Assembly (NCBI RefSeq): GCF_018323985.1
Contig: NZ_AP024590.1
Location: 3,968,001 to 4,032,000, forward strand
Source: Enterobacter kobei
GTDB lineage: Bacteria; Pseudomonadota; Gammaproteobacteria; Enterobacterales; Enterobacteriaceae
DNA length: 64,000 nt
Direction of reading: 5' to 3'
In this document: one piece after another, positions 27,466 to 35,933 of the stretch
Layout: each line of letters opens with the position of its first letter
Numbering within the stretch: the first letter of the stretch is position 1
Notes under the pieces: model-generated
Told to the model about the DNA's origin: nothing
The model's database searches: none
Seen by the model: only the letters and a program-made list of their open reading frames with translations
Program-made: the position numbers and the translations under genes

Positions 27466-28772
27466 GACAGTTCCTCTGAGCGTAATGACAATGTGTGCTG
27501 TAAACGGTTGTACAACACCTGAATATTATGGAAACCGCGGCGACGGTTGCGTTCTGCGCCGCGGAAAATGATGACGTTGATGCCAATGGCATTGCAGATA
27601 TTGCACTTGCATTGCTTCCACGGACGATCACCCAGCGTACGTTCGTAGTCAGCACGGATTTTTTCGGCTTCTTTCTCGCCCGAATGAAGACGTTCATATG
27701 CCAGTACTGTTTCCAGCGTCTTCTCAAGGGACAAAGCCCCTTTATCGTATTCGAACAGGGCATTCATGGCATCCTTTTCAAGATGCCGCGCAATATCCTG
27801 ATCAATCACGCCAGATTTAATTTTGCGACTCAAACTTGGATTCGCATCAAACTGAGGGACACGCACAGCGGTATAGGCTGGGCCATCAGGCGTGTGGTAG
27901 TTATTTTTCCGATCTTTGAAGGCCTGCTGCAGCGGTGTGGTCGAGTCAATACTGGTCACACCAAACTTGATAAAGTCGGCGAAACTCTCTGGACGAGCAA
28001 TGCCAAGCAAGTGGACACGCGTATCACTTTTCAGCAACGGCTTAATCTCTTCGAGAGTCTCAAGGATCTGCGCCGTTTTCAACGGCACCATCCCCCCCAT
28101 AGTGATATTTTTGTATCCCATGGCCAATAGGGCCTCAACAGACTGACGGTAGGAGGTTTTACTCCATCCATGTGCAACGCCAAAGGCGGTGAAACAAGAC
28201 TTTTGAGACTTGTTCAAAAACTCTTGAGCCAAGGTCAGCGTGATATCCTGGCGTCGGCGACACTCAGCCAATACTTCGCCACTGAATACCTCACCAGGTT
28301 TCTCATAGCCAAAAACGATATGATCGAGAGAAACGCCATGGTTAAAGCGGGAAGTTTCGTAGAACTCAATCACCTCTTCCACACGGTATGGCGGGACATC
28401 TTGGTTAACATAGGTGAAGGCACCGCAATCACCCATAGTTTCCATATTTTCCGGCAGGCGGAAAAAATGCTTCATTCCATTACGGAAGTAACGCAAACGC
28501 TGGGCACGGGTATATTTGCTCTCGCCACCGCCTAGACCATCTACTACAGCTTTAGAAACCAGCATACCATCGTAAGGATGAGGAAAAACCTCATGCGGAT
28601 AATGATCGTCACGTTGACGCACGCGATGTTCGTTTCGCGTTTCGCGGAAGAAGTCGAAACTCGGATCGATAAAATCCTGACTATCAGGGAAAAAATACTT
28701 TAGCTCCGACACGTACTCTCCTGTGACGCCACTGCAAGGCCCCAAAAAACGTTGGATTCTATCATGAAACAT
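27462..28772 (-). CDS. dpdA: DpdA, DNA guanine transglycosylase (TGT paralogue)
   Basis: A 436-residue member of the tRNA-guanine transglycosylase family in the divergent DpdA group, which swaps guanine for preQ0 in DNA. The TGT-type aspartate motif is MGDCGAFTYVN (D115), then VSLDHIVFGYE, and the substrate-pocket segment GYKNITMGGMVPLK replaces the GGLAVGE of bacterial TGT. GVTSIDSTTPLQQAF follows. The C-terminus keeps the TGT zinc site: C388, C390, C393 (CKCNIC) and H415. It is longer and more divergent than queuosine TGT (~375 residues). It lies 12 bases downstream of dpdC and overlaps dpdB by four bases. It is the key modification enzyme of the island. Confidence 0.93.
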   Translation of the reverse strand: MFHDRIQRFLGPCSGVTGEYVSELKYFFPDSQDFIDPSFDFFRETRNEHRVRQRDDHYPHEVFPHPYDGMLVSKAVVDGLGGGESKYTRAQRLRYFRNGMKHFFRLPENMETMGDCGAFTYVNQDVPPYRVEEVIEFYETSRFNHGVSLDHIVFGYEKPGEVFSGEVLAECRRRQDITLTLAQEFLNKSQKSCFTAFGVAHGWSKTSYRQSVEALLAMGYKNITMGGMVPLKTAQILETLEEIKPLLKSDTRVHLLGIARPESFADFIKFGVTSIDSTTPLQQAFKDRKNNYHTPDGPAYTAVRVPQFDANPSLSRKIKSGVIDQDIARHLEKDAMNALFEYDKGALSLEKTLETVLAYERLHSGEKEAEKIRADYERTLGDRPWKQCKCNICNAIGINVIIFRGAERNRRRGFHNIQVLYNRLQHTLSLRSEELS

Positions 28773-28784
28773 TCGCTAGTAGCA

Positions 28785-29741
28785 TTAGGGTTTACTCTCA
28801 GCAATAGCTTTGAACACCACACGGAACCGCTTTTCTTCAAAAGAATTCCCTCCATCTCGGAAGATGCGTAGCGCTTGGGTTGCACTAATCCCGGGTTGTC
28901 GTATGAGAAGATTTAAAATATAAGCATTAACTTCCTCAAGACTACACCTAATTCCTTTTTTAAATTCTCTCTCAGGTAAATTTTCTAATTTTTTTGTTAA
29001 TTGTTGGGATAACAAATGTAGATTATCAGCCTTGCTACCTACGAATTCCTTCACTAAATATCTAGCCAAACTGATATTGAGCATTAGCATATTACATTTC
29101 AACCATTGAGCCATATGCTGATTACTTTTAAATAAAAATGACTCAAGCCTAACATTGATTTTCTTTGAGGTTATAATGAGCAACTGTTTTTGCGAATCAT
29201 TTAAATGTTGCAACCCATTAATAATATCGAGTTCAATAGCATTTATGTAATCAGGCGAACCACATATGATAAAATAGTCGCGATTATTTTTTTTCATTAA
29301 TGCAGTTATTGATGTGGGATGTTGAAGTTTGAATGGAGAACGTTCAGTTATTTCTTTCCACCATGTTCTGTGAAAAGATTTACCAACGTACTGGTGTGAG
29401 TACGAGGGTATCGATTCTTCATATCCCTTAGCAAAGGTTGCCTGATAAGGAAGGACTTTATCTTTATGATTCAATAATCCAAGTCCAGCCGAAAGAATCC
29501 ATAAATCAATAGGATACTCTTTTAAAATGGCTTTAGCAGTTGCCCAGTGTCCACCTTTATAAAGATCCACTGCACATACTGATGCTGACGCTGGAATAGC
29601 GCTATTTACAGCACTACACCAAGAATTGATAAGCATCTCAGAAGATATATGTCCGGAAGTATACTTACTTAAACTAAGTGTACCATTACTAAGACCATTT
29701 TTCCCGTTAGTGCATGTTGTTATTAAATGGATATTACTCAC
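28785..29741 (-). CDS. dpdC: DpdC candidate, preQ0-to-ADG converting protein
   Basis: 318 residues from a GTG at 29741, chosen because GGGGAGG stands just upstream of it; the frame stays open further upstream, but there it would translate an inverted repeat. The N-terminal half (IHLITTCTNGKNG, CAVDLYKGGHWATAKAIL, IDLWILSAGLGLLNHKDKVLPYQATF) resembles the YaaA/DUF6884-like fold, with a conserved SAGLGLL where relatives have SAKYGLL. The C-terminal ~60 residues resemble a winged helix (ATQALRIFRDGGNSFEEKRFRVVF). In the Salmonella system DpdC is needed to turn preQ0 in DNA into the amide ADG. The assignment uses position next to dpdA plus the fold resemblance, so it is less certain than dpdA. 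The gene is more AT-rich than dpdA and dpdB. Confidence 0.7.
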   Translation of the reverse strand: MSNIHLITTCTNGKNGLSNGTLSLSKYTSGHISSEMLINSWCSAVNSAIPASASVCAVDLYKGGHWATAKAILKEYPIDLWILSAGLGLLNHKDKVLPYQATFAKGYEESIPSYSHQYVGKSFHRTWWKEITERSPFKLQHPTSITALMKKNNRDYFIICGSPDYINAIELDIINGLQHLNDSQKQLLIITSKKINVRLESFLFKSNQHMAQWLKCNMLMLNISLARYLVKEFVGSKADNLHLLSQQLTKKLENLPEREFKKGIRCSLEEVNAYILNLLIRQPGISATQALRIFRDGGNSFEEKRFRVVFKAIAESKP

Positions 29742-29747
29742 GATCGC

Positions 29748-29792
29748 CTCCCCTTTTTCTGCTGTTGCAAAGCTACAGCAGAAAAAGGGGAG
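29748..29792. promoter_or_regulatory. Perfect 18-bp inverted repeat covering the dpdC ribosome binding site
   Basis: CTCCCCTTTTTCTGCTGT (29748-29765) and ACAGCAGAAAAAGGGGAG (29775-29792) pair perfectly around a 9-base loop. On the minus strand the GGGGAG of the dpdC Shine-Dalgarno is the last part of the hairpin, 6 bases from the GTG. As RNA it would hide the site; as DNA it could be an operator. No U-run follows, so it is not a standard terminator. Confidence 0.9.
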
Positions 29793-29841
29793 TTGCAAGA
29801 TACGAGTTACAGGTTTTAAAAAATTTTTTCAGAAGCAGAAC

Positions 29842-30075
29842 TTAGTGAGTAACGAACACATAGTACTCGTCCTGGGGATGCAAACAATTATGACATCTTC
29901 TAAGTATTCCTTTCTCCTCAAGATGTAGGCAAAACTTTCGGCACTCTTTAAGTAATTCGGTCGAGTCTTCATTTTTATCTTTTGAAATCAAAGCTCTGGC
30001 AAGAGTATCGTAGCTAAAACCACCATCCGAGTGCGATATAATTTTCATAGCTTTTTGAGTATCAAATGTTTTCAT
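29842..30075 (-). CDS. Small hypothetical protein upstream of dpdC
   Basis: 77 residues from ATG 30075 (MKTFDTQKAMKIISHSDGG), with AGAGG 6 bases upstream; ATGs at 30078 and 30099 are alternatives. I do not recognise the family. The sequence has a helix-turn-helix feel (FSYDTLARALISKDKNEDSTELLKECRKFCLHLEEKGILRRC) with a closing pair of cysteines, CHNCLHPQDEYYVF, so a small winged-helix protein is possible. It lies on the same strand as dpdC, 100 bases before it, with the 18-bp inverted repeat between them, and is the island gene nearest leuX. An island regulator is an attractive guess, not shown. Confidence 0.6.
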   Translation of the reverse strand: MKTFDTQKAMKIISHSDGGFSYDTLARALISKDKNEDSTELLKECRKFCLHLEEKGILRRCHNCLHPQDEYYVFVTH

Positions 30076-30323
30076 CATGTACCTCTGGAGTACCGGCATG
30101 ATGAAGTTATAAAAAAGAATGGTGAGTTATGCAAGCAACCTTTACAGGTTGGGTTAACATTACCCGTGCTCTACAGGGGCGCTAGCAAATACACGTTTAG
30201 TTGAACGAATATCAACTGCACGCTTAAATTGCTCGACTGCAGAAAGGTGATGTTGTGAAATGGACGGGTAATTATTGAATTTACAAAAAAAGCCGCCCTC
30301 AGGCGACTTAATTAGCATTCCGA

Positions 30324-30408
30324 TGGTGCCGAAGGCCGGACTCGAACCGGCACGTATTTCTACGGTTGATTTTGAATCAACTGCGTCTACCGATTTCGCC
30401 ACTCCGGC
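30324..30408 (-). tRNA. leuX: tRNA-Leu(CAA), leuX
   Basis: The minus strand reads GCCGGAGTGGCGAAATCGGT..., with anticodon CAA within TTGATTCAAAATCAA, a long variable arm, the T-arm GGTTCGAGTCC, and an encoded CCA end at 30324-30326. The acceptor stem pairs fully with one G-U. leuX is a well-known integration site for genomic islands. The Dpd island lies on its 3' side, which is where integrases recombine. Confidence 0.97.
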
Positions 30409-30590
30409 ACGGAAAGGTATGCGGAAAACGTTGAGGATTATACCCTTACCGGCCACCTTCGCAACCTCAATTGTCCGTTGCGTGCGCTAAGTGCCGAAAA
30501 TTTCGCCTTAGCCCTGCCCTTCTGCCAGCTGTGCGGCAGCCGGGCGACTCCGTTGCTATACTCTGCATCATCTCAAAACAAGGAATCACG

Positions 30591-31160
30591 ATGCTCGTGC
30601 TGTGGAACACCCTGATTGTGCTGGCGACCGTCGCCGCCATGGAGATTGTGGCGACGCTGGCGCATAAATACATCATGCACGGCTGGGGATGGGGCTGGCA
30701 TCTTTCCCACCATGAACCGCGCACCGGCTGGTTCGAAGTCAACGATCTCTATGCCGTGGTGTTCGCCGTGCTGGCGATAGCGCTGATCGCCGTCGGCTCG
30801 TCCGGCGTCTGGCCGCTCCAGTGGCTCGGCGCAGGCATGACGCTCTACGGTGCCATTTATTTTATGGTGCATGACGGGCTGGTGCATCAGCGCTGGCCGT
30901 TTCGCTATATTCCGCGCCGCGGCTATCTGAAGCGTTTATACATGGCGCACCGTCTGCATCATGCGGTGCGCGGCAAAGAGGACTGCGTCTCCTTCGGCTT
31001 TCTCTATGCGCCGCCGGTGTCAAAGCTACAGGCGATCCTGCGTAGTCGTAACGGCAGACCGCCCCAGGGCGAGCAGGCTACACCGCGCGATCGTCATGCC
31101 GTGGACGCTGCCACAACGCGGAAGAACGCGGCGGCGACGCCGACGCGACGCGAGAGCTGA
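30591..31160 (+). CDS. crtZ: CrtZ, beta-carotene 3-hydroxylase
   Basis: A 189-residue integral-membrane di-iron hydroxylase that adds 3-OH groups to beta-carotene, giving zeaxanthin. The histidine boxes are complete: HKYIMH, HLSHHEPR, HDGLVHQRW and HRLHHA. About four hydrophobic segments are seen (e.g. LWNTLIVLATVAAMEIVATLA, YAVVFAVLAIALIAVGS). AAGGAA precedes the ATG. The tail (residues ~150-189) is Arg/Ala-rich and slightly longer than usual (~175), and it overlaps the end of crtB on the other strand by 83 bases. It is transcribed opposite to the rest of the cluster, as in Pantoea and Cronobacter. Confidence 0.95.
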   Translation: MLVLWNTLIVLATVAAMEIVATLAHKYIMHGWGWGWHLSHHEPRTGWFEVNDLYAVVFAVLAIALIAVGSSGVWPLQWLGAGMTLYGAIYFMVHDGLVHQRWPFRYIPRRGYLKRLYMAHRLHHAVRGKEDCVSFGFLYAPPVSKLQAILRSRNGRPPQGEQATPRDRHAVDAATTRKNAAATPTRRES

Positions 31161-32025
31161 CCGCCTGCGCAGCGCCTTTGAGCAGCAGCGCGAGTTTCTT
31201 ACCCTTGCTGGTGCCCTGCCGCCGATCCCAGGCGCGGGGGCCGGCTGCTTTCACCTTCACACCGATCTCCCGGTACACCCCGTGCGCCGAGGCGATCGCC
31301 CAGGCGGAACGCAGTGGCAAACCGGCGAGGCCCGCGCGCGCCGAGGCGTAGTAAGGTTCTGCGGCGTCCACCAGTCGCGCCGCCAGCCGCGCCAGCTTCT
31401 CGCGGTTAACGGGATCGGCAAGCTGTTCGCGTTCGATGCTCTCCTCCGCCAGCCACTGCGCCGGTAAGTAACAGCGTCCGGTCTCAGCGTCCTCGACAAT
31501 ATCCCGCGCAATGTTGGTCAGCTGAAAAGCCAGCCCCAGATCGCAGGCGCGATCCAGCACCGCCTCTTTACGCACGCCCATCACCCGCGCCATCATCAGC
31601 CCCACCACGCCTGCCACGTGATAGCAATAGCGCAGCGTATCCCCGAACGTCTCATAGTGCGTGTCGCGCACGTCCATGGCGAAGCCTTCCAGATGATCGA
31701 ATGCCAGCTGTGGCGGAATGGCGTGGCGCGTCGCCACCTCCTGAAAGGCGGCGAAAGCGGGCTCCTGCATCGGCGCGCCCGCGTAGGCCCGCTCTGTCTC
31801 GGTTCTCAGCATCGCCAGCCGCTGGGTGGCGCTGCCGTTAACGGCGGAGGCATCCCGAAAGCCCAGCACCTGGCCGTCGATCACATCGTCGCAATAGCGG
31901 CACCAGGCGTAGAGCATCAGGGCGCTGCGGCGTGTCGGTGCATCAAACAGCTTAGCGGCGGTATTGAAGCTTTTTGAGCCGGCCGCCATGGTATCGGTGG
32001 CGTGTTCCATCAGCGTGCTGTTCAT
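31078..32025 (-). CDS. crtB: CrtB, phytoene synthase
   Basis: A 315-residue squalene/phytoene synthase that condenses two geranylgeranyl-PP to phytoene. The aspartate-rich sites are YCDDVIDG (residues ~43-50) and QLTNIARDIVEDAETGRCYLP (~170-190), which bind diphosphate-Mg. It is the last gene of the crtE-to-crtB operon; its start overlaps the crtI stop by four bases. Its C-terminus overlaps the crtZ tail in antiparallel. Length matches Pantoea CrtB (~309). Confidence 0.95.
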   Translation of the reverse strand: MNSTLMEHATDTMAAGSKSFNTAAKLFDAPTRRSALMLYAWCRYCDDVIDGQVLGFRDASAVNGSATQRLAMLRTETERAYAGAPMQEPAFAAFQEVATRHAIPPQLAFDHLEGFAMDVRDTHYETFGDTLRYCYHVAGVVGLMMARVMGVRKEAVLDRACDLGLAFQLTNIARDIVEDAETGRCYLPAQWLAEESIEREQLADPVNREKLARLAARLVDAAEPYYASARAGLAGLPLRSAWAIASAHGVYREIGVKVKAAGPRAWDRRQGTSKGKKLALLLKGAAQAVSSRVASASPPRSSALWQRPRHDDRAV

Positions 32026-33506
32026 CGTGCCAGCGCCTCCAGCATCAGCCCTGCGGTGGCTTTCGCCGAGCCGATCACGCCGGGAATGCCCGCGCCCGGA
32101 TGGGTGCCCGCACCCACCAGATAGAGGTTAGGAATGCGGCTGTCGCGGTTGTGCGGGCGGAACCAGGCGCTCTGGCGCAGGATGGGTTCGACGGAGAAAG
32201 CCGAGCCATGATGCGCGCCGAGCTGGTCGCGGAAATCAAAGGGTGTGAACATGCGCTGCGTCACCAGCTGGTCGCGCAGGCCGGGCATGTAGTGCTGCTC
32301 CAGCCAGGCGAAGATGCGGTCACGCAGGCGCGGCCCTTCGACATTCCAGTCGAGATCGGCAGTGCCGAGGTGCGGTACCGGCGCCAGCACGTAGTAGCTG
32401 CCGCAGCCGGGCGGCGCCAGCGACGGATCGGTGACGCAGGGCGCATGCAGGTAGAGCGAGAAATCGTCCGACAGGGTGTCGCGGTTAAAAATATCGTCAA
32501 TCAGCGCCTTATAGCGCGGCCCGAAGCAGACGGTGTGGTGCGCCAGCTGGCTGTGGTGATGGTTAAGCCCGAAATAGAGCACGAACAGCGAGTTGCTCAT
32601 ACGCTTGCGTTTCAGCGAGGCGGCGCGGGACGCCCCCACCGGATGATGGCCGAGCAATTTTTCGTAGGTGTGCACCACGTCGGCGTTAGAGGCGACTGCC
32701 GCCACTTCGATACGCCGCCCGTCCGCCAGTTGCACCGCGCCGATCTCGTTGCCGCGAGCTTCCAGCCGGGTGACTTCGGCGTTCAGCTCCAGCGTGCCGC
32801 CGAGATCCTCAAACAGCCGCACCAGCCCCTGCACCAGCGCGCCGGTGCCGCCACGGGCGAACCACACGCCCCACTCGCGCTCCAGCGCATGGATCAGCGT
32901 GTAGATGGACGAGGTGGCGAACGGGTTGCCGCCCACCAGCAGCGAATGGAAGGAGAACGCCTCGCGTAGGCGCTCATCTTCGATAAACGACGACACCATG
33001 CCATAAACACTGCGCCATGCCTGCAAACGCGCCAGCTGCGGACCGGCGCGTACCATATCGCGGAACGACAGAAACGGCACCGTGCCGAGCTTGAGGTAGC
33101 CCTCTTTAAACACCGCCTGGGAGTACGCCAGAAAGCGGCGATAGCCTTCAACGTCGCGGGGGTTGAAGCGGCGGATCTGCTCTTCCAGCCGCGCCTGATC
33201 GTTGTCATAGTCAAAGACCTGACCCGTCTCCCAGCAGAGGCGGTAAAACGGCGTCACCGGCAGCAGATCGACATAGTCGGCCATGTGTTTGCCCGCCAGC
33301 GTGAACAGCTCTTCGATGGCGGTGGGATCGGTGATCACCGTCGGGCCTGCGTCAAAAGTAAAACCCTGATCTTCATAAACATAAGCGCGACCGCCGGGCT
33401 TGTCGCGCTGCTCCAGCAGCAGCGTGGGAATGCCTGCCGCCTGCAGGCGGATCGCTAAAGCCAGGCCGCCGAAACCAGCACCTATTACTACTGTTTTATT
33501 CATCAC
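32022..33506 (-). CDS. crtI: CrtI, phytoene desaturase
   Basis: A 494-residue FAD-dependent desaturase converting phytoene to lycopene in four steps at the membrane. The N-terminal dinucleotide-binding motif is VVIGAGFGGLALAIRLQAAG, followed by DKPGGRAYVYEDQGFTFDAGPTVI, and the C-terminal flavin signature NLYLVGAGTHPGAGIPGVIGSAKAT is intact. Length equals that of other enterobacterial CrtI (~492). It overlaps crtY by 11 bases and crtB by four. Confidence 0.96.
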   Translation of the reverse strand: MMNKTVVIGAGFGGLALAIRLQAAGIPTLLLEQRDKPGGRAYVYEDQGFTFDAGPTVITDPTAIEELFTLAGKHMADYVDLLPVTPFYRLCWETGQVFDYDNDQARLEEQIRRFNPRDVEGYRRFLAYSQAVFKEGYLKLGTVPFLSFRDMVRAGPQLARLQAWRSVYGMVSSFIEDERLREAFSFHSLLVGGNPFATSSIYTLIHALEREWGVWFARGGTGALVQGLVRLFEDLGGTLELNAEVTRLEARGNEIGAVQLADGRRIEVAAVASNADVVHTYEKLLGHHPVGASRAASLKRKRMSNSLFVLYFGLNHHHSQLAHHTVCFGPRYKALIDDIFNRDTLSDDFSLYLHAPCVTDPSLAPPGCGSYYVLAPVPHLGTADLDWNVEGPRLRDRIFAWLEQHYMPGLRDQLVTQRMFTPFDFRDQLGAHHGSAFSVEPILRQSAWFRPHNRDSRIPNLYLVGAGTHPGAGIPGVIGSAKATAGLMLEALAR

Positions 33507-34671
33507 TGAACGCTCGCAGCCGGGGAGTGTGTTTGAGTACGGCCTGTAAGGCTTCGCCCACCGGTACCGGTGGTTTGCCCGTCAGGATCCGCGCTTTGTC
33601 GGCCAGGGTAAGCTGACCGGCGTAAAAGCGGGCGATAAGCCCTGGGTTGAGTCGGTAAAAACGTTGCATCACCTGCCAGCGCCTGTCAGGGCGTCCGGCA
33701 AGAAACAGCATACGATTGAGTACGCGGAAAAAACGCTGGCGACGCCACTGTTGCTGCGCGTAATCCCGCGTCAGCGCGAACAGCGCGCCGGACGACAGGT
33801 CGCGTTGATCAGCGATCACATCAGCCAGCGCCGCCGCCTGCGGCAGGGAGTAGCCGGTCGTGGAGTGGAACAGCCCGGCGCGCAGTCCGCTACAGGGTTG
33901 GCCCGCTTTCTGCTGCCAGAACGCGCGACAGTCTCCCGCCAGGGTGATCGGCAGGTTGCCCTGCTCTTCACGCTCCAGCGTCTCCAGCGCCCAGCCCTGC
34001 GCCGCCGCGTAGTCGGCGATATGCTGGCGCGCCTGATCGTTACCAAGCGTGGCGCGATCGATGTAATGGGTATCTTCAATCAGCAGGCTGTCGGCGGAGA
34101 GCGGCAGCGTATAGACAAAGCGGTAGCCCGCCGACTGATCCACGGTGGCGTCCATCAGGAGCGGGCGCGTCAGCCCGTGCGGCTGACTGAGCCGCCACTG
34201 CTGCCCGAGAAATGCCTGTGCACCGATGGTCAGATGCTCGCCCGGCTGATAGCCGCGCCCGTCGATCACAGCACCGGCGTGCAGTACAGCGCCGTCTGCC
34301 AGCGTCACCGTCTGCGGCGTCAGCGCGCTGACCGGTGTCTGCGTTCTCAGGCTATCCCCCAGCGCCTGCGTTATCTCAAGTGCGAAGCGCTCAGAGGTGA
34401 TGCTCAGATAGCCGCCGTCGAACCGCCGGGTCAGCGCCGGAAAGCGCACGTCGTAGCCGGGCCAGCGATGGGCCACCAGCGGCGCGATCCACGCGTGCTG
34501 CGCCGGGGTGAGATCCTCGTGATGAAACGACCAGGTGTGATTGCCGCCTGGCTCTGCACCGGCCTCCAGCAGCAGCACCTTCAGCTGTGGCTGACGCTGG
34601 CGCAGCCGCCAGGCGATCAGCCCGTTGGCCAGCCCGCCGCCGACCAGGATCAGATCGTACTGCCGCGTCAT
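33496..34671 (-). CDS. crtY: CrtY, lycopene beta-cyclase
   Basis: A 391-residue CrtY-type cyclase that closes both ends of lycopene into beta-rings. The N-terminal FAD/NAD motif is LILVGGGLANGLIAWRLR and the cyclase motif is GGNHTWSFHHEDL. FHSTTGYSLPQAAALAD is the conserved C-terminal region. It overlaps the crtX stop by four bases. Length fits the proteobacterial CrtY family (382-391). Confidence 0.95.
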   Translation of the reverse strand: MTRQYDLILVGGGLANGLIAWRLRQRQPQLKVLLLEAGAEPGGNHTWSFHHEDLTPAQHAWIAPLVAHRWPGYDVRFPALTRRFDGGYLSITSERFALEITQALGDSLRTQTPVSALTPQTVTLADGAVLHAGAVIDGRGYQPGEHLTIGAQAFLGQQWRLSQPHGLTRPLLMDATVDQSAGYRFVYTLPLSADSLLIEDTHYIDRATLGNDQARQHIADYAAAQGWALETLEREEQGNLPITLAGDCRAFWQQKAGQPCSGLRAGLFHSTTGYSLPQAAALADVIADQRDLSSGALFALTRDYAQQQWRRQRFFRVLNRMLFLAGRPDRRWQVMQRFYRLNPGLIARFYAGQLTLADKARILTGKPPVPVGEALQAVLKHTPRLRAFSDE

Positions 34672-35933
34672 GCGCAGTCCGCCAGGATCGGGTGGCGGCT
34701 GTTGAGCGCCTGCTCCACTACCGCCGCCGCACAGGTCGCGCCGCCCGCCTGCGCAAGCTGCGTCTGCATCAGGCTTAGCCGCTGACGGTAGCCAGGGTCG
34801 TTAAGCAGCGCGCCCAGTTTTTTTGCCAGCGCGTTCACGGTCGTGAATCGGGAGGCGCGACGGCCAATACCGCAGTAGACGACGCGCGCGGCGACGCCCG
34901 GCTGATCGAACGCCAGCGGAATAGTAAGCATCGGCGTGGCGCTCTCTATCGCGTCCATCACCGTATTCAGTCCGCCATGGGTGATCACCGCCTGCGCCTG
35001 GCGCAGCACGGCGGGCTGATCGGCAAAATCAGTTACCTCCGCGCCGTAACGTCGCAGTCGCGCTTCCTGCGCCGCGTTCAGGCCGCCGCAGTGGGCGATA
35101 AGCAGCCGGACGTTCAACTGGCGACAGGCACGGGCGATAGTGCGGAACAGCGTAAAGCGGTGGCCCTGGAGCGTACCCAGCGAGGCGAACACCAGCGGCG
35201 ACGTGGAAGGTGCTGCCGCCTCCGGCGTGGCGTGGACGTGGCGCAGCGGCCCGACGGCGTGAAAGTGTGCGGGCAACTGGCGACGGGGAAAATCAAACGC
35301 GGGCAGCGTCTGGCTGATCTGCGCCAGCGGCGACAGACAGTCGTGCAGCGATCGCCGCTCGCCGAGGCCGAAGTCGCGCGCATGGCGTGCGATCACCTCG
35401 CTGTGGCGGCGCATCAGCCAGTCATAAATACGCTCGCTGGTGGCATACAGTTTCTGGCGGCGCGCGCCGGTACCGTAATTAAAGGGCATTACCGGCAACG
35501 GCAGGTGCGGCTCGCGGTTAACCGGTAACGCGCAGGCGACCGAAACGAACGGCAGTCCCAGCGCGTCCGCGACCAGTCCACCCGCCGCCTCCATCTGATC
35601 GACGATCAGTCCGTCGACGCCCGCCTGTTGCAGCGCGGCAGGCAGCTCACGGCACAGCATATCGCTGGTTTTCGCCATATCCGCGATCAGCCGAAAAATG
35701 CCCATCCCGGAAGGGTGCGCGGTTAACTCCAGCGTATGCGCCAGGCTACCGGGGGGATGGCTGAGTTCGCCCAAGGGATAAAAACCAATGCGCGCGTCGC
35801 CAAGCAGCGTCCGCGCTTCCGCCTGCTGCATAAAGGTGACGCGATGCCCGCGGGCGATCAGCGCCTGGGCGAGGGCTTCCAGCGCCCGTACGTGACTGTA
35901 GAGCGGGGGCGCGATAACCGCGTAGTGGCTCAT
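34668..35933 (-). CDS. crtX: CrtX, zeaxanthin glucosyltransferase
   Basis: A 421-residue GT1 family enzyme that glucosylates zeaxanthin from UDP-glucose to give mono- and diglucosides, the usual yellow end product in this group. The donor-binding C-terminal half has [13 protein letters not shown] and [31 protein letters not shown] (residues ~305-335), the glycosyltransferase PSPG-like box. The N-terminus ([24 protein letters not shown]) is the acceptor domain. It overlaps idi and crtY by four bases each. Confidence 0.95.
   Translation of the reverse strand: MSHYAVIAPPLYSHVRALEALAQALIARGHRVTFMQQAEARTLLGDARIGFYPLGELSHPPGSLAHTLELTAHPSGMGIFRLIADMAKTSDMLCRELPAALQQAGVDGLIVDQMEAAGGLVADALGLPFVSVACALPVNREPHLPLPVMPFNYGTGARRQKLYATSERIYDWLMRRHSEVIARHARDFGLGERRSLHDCLSPLAQISQTLPAFDFPRRQLPAHFHAVGPLRHVHATPEAAAPSTSPLVFASLGTLQGHRFTLFRTIARACRQLNVRLLIAHCGGLNAAQEARLRRYGAEVTDFADQPAVLRQAQAVITHGGLNTVMDAIESATPMLTIPLAFDQPGVAARVVYCGIGRRASRFTTVNALAKKLGALLNDPGYRQRLSLMQTQLAQAGGATCAAAVVEQALNSRHPILADCA

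Noticed and set aside
30160..30490. Open frames on both strands across the leuX region
   Set aside because: They read through the tRNA gene itself and have no coding support.
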